From assembly GCA_964401335.1 (NCBI GenBank), contig CAYNYK010000009.1:7325-71324 (forward strand): DNA of 64,000 nucleotides, in the 5' to 3' direction. The position numbers were made by a program, and so were the translations under genes. Source of the stretch: JAAYCU01 sp964401335 (lineage in GTDB: Bacteria > Planctomycetota > Phycisphaerae > UBA1845 > PWPN01). The notes beneath the pieces were generated by a model that was given only the letters and a program-made list of their open reading frames with translations, was not told the DNA's origin and did no database searches. This document shows, piece after piece, positions 60,999-64,000 of this stretch. Positions within the stretch are counted from its first letter, which is position 1; the number at the start of each line of letters is the position of its first letter.

Positions 60999-63719
60999 AT
61001 GTCGATTACCCGCAGGGGATTGCTGGGCGTAGGGCTTGTTTTCATTTCCGGGGCCGGGGTGTGGGCGGAGCAATTGCCCCCGGGGTTCGTGCAAGGCGAC
61101 GTGGTCAGCTATTCCTACGTGCCTAACAAGACCTTTACCCCACAGGAGAGCATTGGAATTCTGCCTTACCTTATGGAATATAATCTCATGCTCTGGACCG
61201 GCAATCATGATAAGGATCCGGAATTTTACCACGATGAAAATATTCGCCGAATCGACATCGCCAGCCAGTGGTCGACGGCCATTGAGTTATATAATCGCTA
61301 TATCTATTTTCACGACGAGATTATCAATTTAATGATTCGCTGTTTCAATAAACGGCAGTTAATCATTCTGAGTGCACGGCCGAACACTGACCCGGAAAAG
61401 AATGCCCATCAGAATCTTATCGAAATTCTTGAGATGCTTTGGAACGGCCGCGACAACATCTGGACCAGTCCGGAGGGTGACACGGCCACGGGCCGGCAAT
61501 TGATTAACAACATTCTGGCCGCCAATCTCGGCGACGAGGGCGAGTGCGGCCTGAAGACAGCGGGGCTGCAGCAACTGTTCGACAGGTTCGATAACGAAAT
61601 CCGCCTGCGGGAAATGGACGGCGAGCAGCCGTTCAAGCACATCAAAGGCTGGTACAACATGCTGGCTTATCATGTGGGCTGTCATGCCGCATGCCAGACG
61701 GACGTGGATCAGCACAATCGGTTTATTTTACCCAGCAATACTCAATGCATCGGCGTGGATGTATACCATTACTGGTTTGTGAACAGCAGTCCCTACGATC
61801 CGGCGGATTTGTCCATTCCGCGTTCAAGCATCCGGGCTCATTCCGATGAATGGCAACGCCTGCGCACCCGTTATTATCCGGAGGGCCTTGATATCCATGA
61901 TTGCGGCGATCCCAGCGCTCGGGAAAATTGGATACCCGAATGCTGGAATGACAGCCATGCCCTGATGAACAACATTGCTCTGGCCGGGGCAACCAACGCC
62001 ATGATGTGGTATATCGCCCTCAGCAGCCAACTGGTCAATGCCGGTAGCGTGACCACTTTTACGACCCCCATCGAGACGATGGAATCCTATTACGATCATC
62101 TCAAGGCCGGGCCGTGGGCCGCCGTGAGCTGGTGGTATTTCGCCGCCGATCGCCCCGGAGGCCAGGGCGGGCTTGATTACTACGACAAGACCCTGGTCCA
62201 TTGCACCGCCCAACACCCCGAAGGAATACCCTACTCTCAGGAAATGCTCGATTACTGGCATAACGAATACGTCGCCCTGAAAAAGCGCATGTTCAACGAC
62301 GTGGTGTACAACCAGTTTGCGTATCTAAACCCGCTGGCGCCGAAACAGGTGGCGGTGGGCGAGGACGCGAAAAAAGCGATCGTGGGCGTGGAATACGGCC
62401 TGTCGCTGGAAATTGTGGAAGGTTCCATGCCGATGACCTGGTCGCTGCTACAGGGGCCGGCGGGGATGCAGTTGGACGCCGATGGCCGCTTGCATGGCTG
62501 GATTCCGGAACCCGATCCTGATTACAAGCCCTACACCGTTACTGTTACGGTCCGACTCGCCAACGATGTTGATGTTGACGATCAGACCTGGAACATCGTC
62601 GTCGACCCGCTGCCGGCGGACACCATCGCGTTTTTCCCTTTCAATGCCAACCGTGAAAACTGGATGCTGGGGGGGTGGCGATCGGGTCCTTTTGTGGACG
62701 GGACGGCGGCCTGGAGCAGTACCGACGGCCACCCAGGGGGGCACCTTTACAGTATAGGATCCGGAGCTACCAACAGTACGGATAGCTGCACGCGCGAAGG
62801 GACGACATTGACCCGGCGGATTTCCACCGCGGGACTCGACTCCAACGACATCTACGTGGAATACGATGTGATCGCCCAACTGAACACCCCGCCTGCCAGC
62901 GGTTGCAGCACGAATTGTATAGCCAATGTGTTGGAAGGTAGTTGCGCGGACAAGCTGGTGGTGTATTACAGTCGCACGGGCACGGCCGGGCCGTGGACGG
63001 CGGTGCAGGTCCTGACCGAAGGGGTAAACCTTCCGACTACCTGGACCCGGCAGACCGTCGATCTGTCGACGGTACCGGCGGCGGCCGGCAATCCCGATTT
63101 CGCCCTGCAGTTCAAATGGCAATTCAATACCCAGAGCGACGTGGGCCGGATCGACAACATTCGGGTGGCCAGCAAACCCGCCCAGCCGCCCTCGCTTGTC
63201 GGCGCCGTATCCCGCAAGCGGCACGGATTGGCCGGCAACATGGATATCGCCCTGCCGCTGGACGGCACGCCGGGCCTTGAACCGCGTCAGGGCGGACCGA
63301 CCACGGTAGTCCTGACCTTTAACAAGGATATCGCGGCGGCCGACGGGCTGCTGAATTGCTCGGAAGTCACGCTCTCCAGCGGGGCCTGTCGAAGTGTCTC
63401 GGCCGAGGGCTCGGATATGATTCTGGACCTGATCGGGATGCCCGAGCACGGCTGCCTGACCATCACGGTGCAGGGCGTTACGGATCTGGCCGGTCGCCCG
63501 CTGATTGGAGACAACGACGTTCAGGTGTGCGTGCGGGAGGGAAAGGTCAACGGAACCGGCGCGGTGGACGCCGCCGATCTGGATAAGATCAAACAGTTAC
63601 TATACCAGCCGGCCACCGGGGCCAATTTCACGGCCGACGTGGTGCCCGACGGGGTGATCAACATTCGCGACCTGTCATTGGTCAAGAAGAATCAAACGCG
63701 TTCGGCGACCTGCCCGTAA
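60999..63719 (+). CDS. Secreted TIM-barrel-like protein with Ig-like and dockerin domains
   Basis: This is a 906-residue exported protein (signal MSITRRGLLGVGLVFISGAG; GAGGAG 8 bases before ATG 60999). Residues about 25-430 are a TIM-barrel-like domain paralogous to the protein at 37117-38217: ILPYLMEYNLMLW, NKRQLIILSARPNTDPEKN, NILAANLGDEGECG, HIKGWYNMLAYH, CIGVDVYHYW. About 445-535 is an Ig/cadherin-like domain (MPMTWSLLQGPAGMQLDADG). About 540-710 is a beta-sandwich with a Cys pair. About 720-840 is a second Ig-like domain. The last 60 residues (VNGTGAVDAADLDKIKQLL, DGVINIRDLSLVKKNQ) form a dockerin type I-like double repeat. It may be anchored to a cohesin partner, none of which is seen here. 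Confidence 0.65.
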   Translation: MSITRRGLLGVGLVFISGAGVWAEQLPPGFVQGDVVSYSYVPNKTFTPQESIGILPYLMEYNLMLWTGNHDKDPEFYHDENIRRIDIASQWSTAIELYNRYIYFHDEIINLMIRCFNKRQLIILSARPNTDPEKNAHQNLIEILEMLWNGRDNIWTSPEGDTATGRQLINNILAANLGDEGECGLKTAGLQQLFDRFDNEIRLREMDGEQPFKHIKGWYNMLAYHVGCHAACQTDVDQHNRFILPSNTQCIGVDVYHYWFVNSSPYDPADLSIPRSSIRAHSDEWQRLRTRYYPEGLDIHDCGDPSARENWIPECWNDSHALMNNIALAGATNAMMWYIALSSQLVNAGSVTTFTTPIETMESYYDHLKAGPWAAVSWWYFAADRPGGQGGLDYYDKTLVHCTAQHPEGIPYSQEMLDYWHNEYVALKKRMFNDVVYNQFAYLNPLAPKQVAVGEDAKKAIVGVEYGLSLEIVEGSMPMTWSLLQGPAGMQLDADGRLHGWIPEPDPDYKPYTVTVTVRLANDVDVDDQTWNIVVDPLPADTIAFFPFNANRENWMLGGWRSGPFVDGTAAWSSTDGHPGGHLYSIGSGATNSTDSCTREGTTLTRRISTAGLDSNDIYVEYDVIAQLNTPPASGCSTNCIANVLEGSCADKLVVYYSRTGTAGPWTAVQVLTEGVNLPTTWTRQTVDLSTVPAAAGNPDFALQFKWQFNTQSDVGRIDNIRVASKPAQPPSLVGAVSRKRHGLAGNMDIALPLDGTPGLEPRQGGPTTVVLTFNKDIAAADGLLNCSEVTLSSGACRSVSAEGSDMILDLIGMPEHGCLTITVQGVTDLAGRPLIGDNDVQVCVREGKVNGTGAVDAADLDKIKQLLYQPATGANFTADVVPDGVINIRDLSLVKKNQTRSATCP

Positions 63720-63948
63720 AGTTAGGTGGACTGCCCGGAAACCGTATCAGAGGTGACAGAAGTCCGTGCAAGAGTCCGAGGCCCCCGCGGCATAATGGGC
63801 AAATCCGGCTTATCGAGATGTCTGCGGCAAGAAGGGAAGTGAGGGAGTTAGCAAGTTAGCGAGTGAGCAAGTTAGCGAGTTAGCAAGGCAGCAAGTTAGC
63901 GAGGCGGGATCGGCGGTCTAACTCACTCGCTGCCTTGCTCACTTGCTA
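63720..63948. repeat. Intergenic region with short tandem repeats
   Basis: From about 63843 to 63900 units like AGCAAGTTAGCGAGT recur with small changes, and 63919-63946 is a near inverse, so the whole can fold back. The first part (63720-63840) holds nothing I recognise. Confidence 0.5.
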
Positions 63949-63978
63949 TTGACTTCTGCATAAATAATGCAATATAAT
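63949..63978 (+). promoter_or_regulatory. Promoter of the next gene, beyond the window
   Basis: TTGACT (63949-63954), an 18-base spacer and TATAAT (63973-63978) form a strong sigma70-type promoter. AAGGAG at the last bases of the window is a ribosome-binding site, so a gene should start within about 10 bases to the right. Confidence 0.7.
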
Positions 63979-64000
63979 AGGGCGCATGCATAACAAGGAG

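Noticed and set aside
63720..63840. Remnant of a group II intron or similar RNA
   Set aside because: The stretch has some paired segments, but no domain V-like hairpin or reverse transcriptase frame could be identified.

Overview
The window looks like chromosome from a member of the Planctomycetota, most likely class Phycisphaerae and probably an environmental genome. This is inferred from the mix of genes: a secreted ThuA-DUF1080-sugar isomerase fusion, a pseudopilin-like protein with an H-x-DG C-terminus, many secreted carbohydrate-active enzymes, a dockerin-ended protein, a PA2778/PA2779 pair, an Nramp-related transporter beside a histidine kinase, and several families of dispersed hairpin repeats. 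Most genes carry recognisable Shine-Dalgarno sites, and several sigma70-type promoters can be read. No rRNA, tRNA, CRISPR array or intact insertion sequence was seen.

Layout. 0-4.6 kb: prfA, a secreted FlgT/LPP20-like protein, hisA and a DUF6599-like lipoprotein. 4.6-16.9 kb: a GH95-like glycosidase, a small Cys-rich protein, an SMP-30/gluconolactonase-type protein, a histidine kinase behind an Nramp-like transporter, a THUMP-like methyltransferase, a sugar MFS transporter translationally coupled to a UroD-like protein, and an MNT nucleotidyltransferase whose HEPN partner is broken. 16.8-21.1 kb: an RND efflux pump and its adaptor, without an outer-membrane channel. 21.2-36.9 kb: a GH28-like beta-helix protein, TrpB2, an OprB-type porin, a C39-like peptidase pair, an oligogalacturonate lyase (PL22), a multihaem cytochrome, a second UroD-like protein, a transglutaminase-like protein with a haem motif, and the ThuA-DUF1080-TIM fusion. 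37-52.7 kb: a polysaccharide-related locus with an unassigned TIM-barrel-like protein, a 1293-residue heparinase II/III-like protein, a pseudopilin and three tandem paralogues of about 880 residues that each end in a CBM9-like domain. 52.7-58 kb: biosynthesis on the minus strand (argG, aroE, a ParE/ParD toxin-antitoxin pair, leuA). 58-64 kb: a hairpin-repeat cluster, an isochorismatase-type hydrolase, the tagaturonate epimerase UxaE, and a dockerin-ended paralogue of the 37 kb protein.

How it works together. The GH28-like protein, the PL22 lyase and UxaE point to use of pectin and galacturonate. The GH95-like, heparinase-like, CBM9, OprB and sugar-MFS genes fit a wider polysaccharide-degrading life. 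The most striking regulatory element is a complete ribosome-mediated attenuator in front of leuA. It has a strong promoter, a leucine-rich leader peptide that starts almost at the predicted transcript end, a perfect 9-bp antiterminator pairing and an intrinsic terminator. I consider it, the tandem triplication and the repeat families the main things to follow up. All functional assignments come from reading the sequence; no database search was run.
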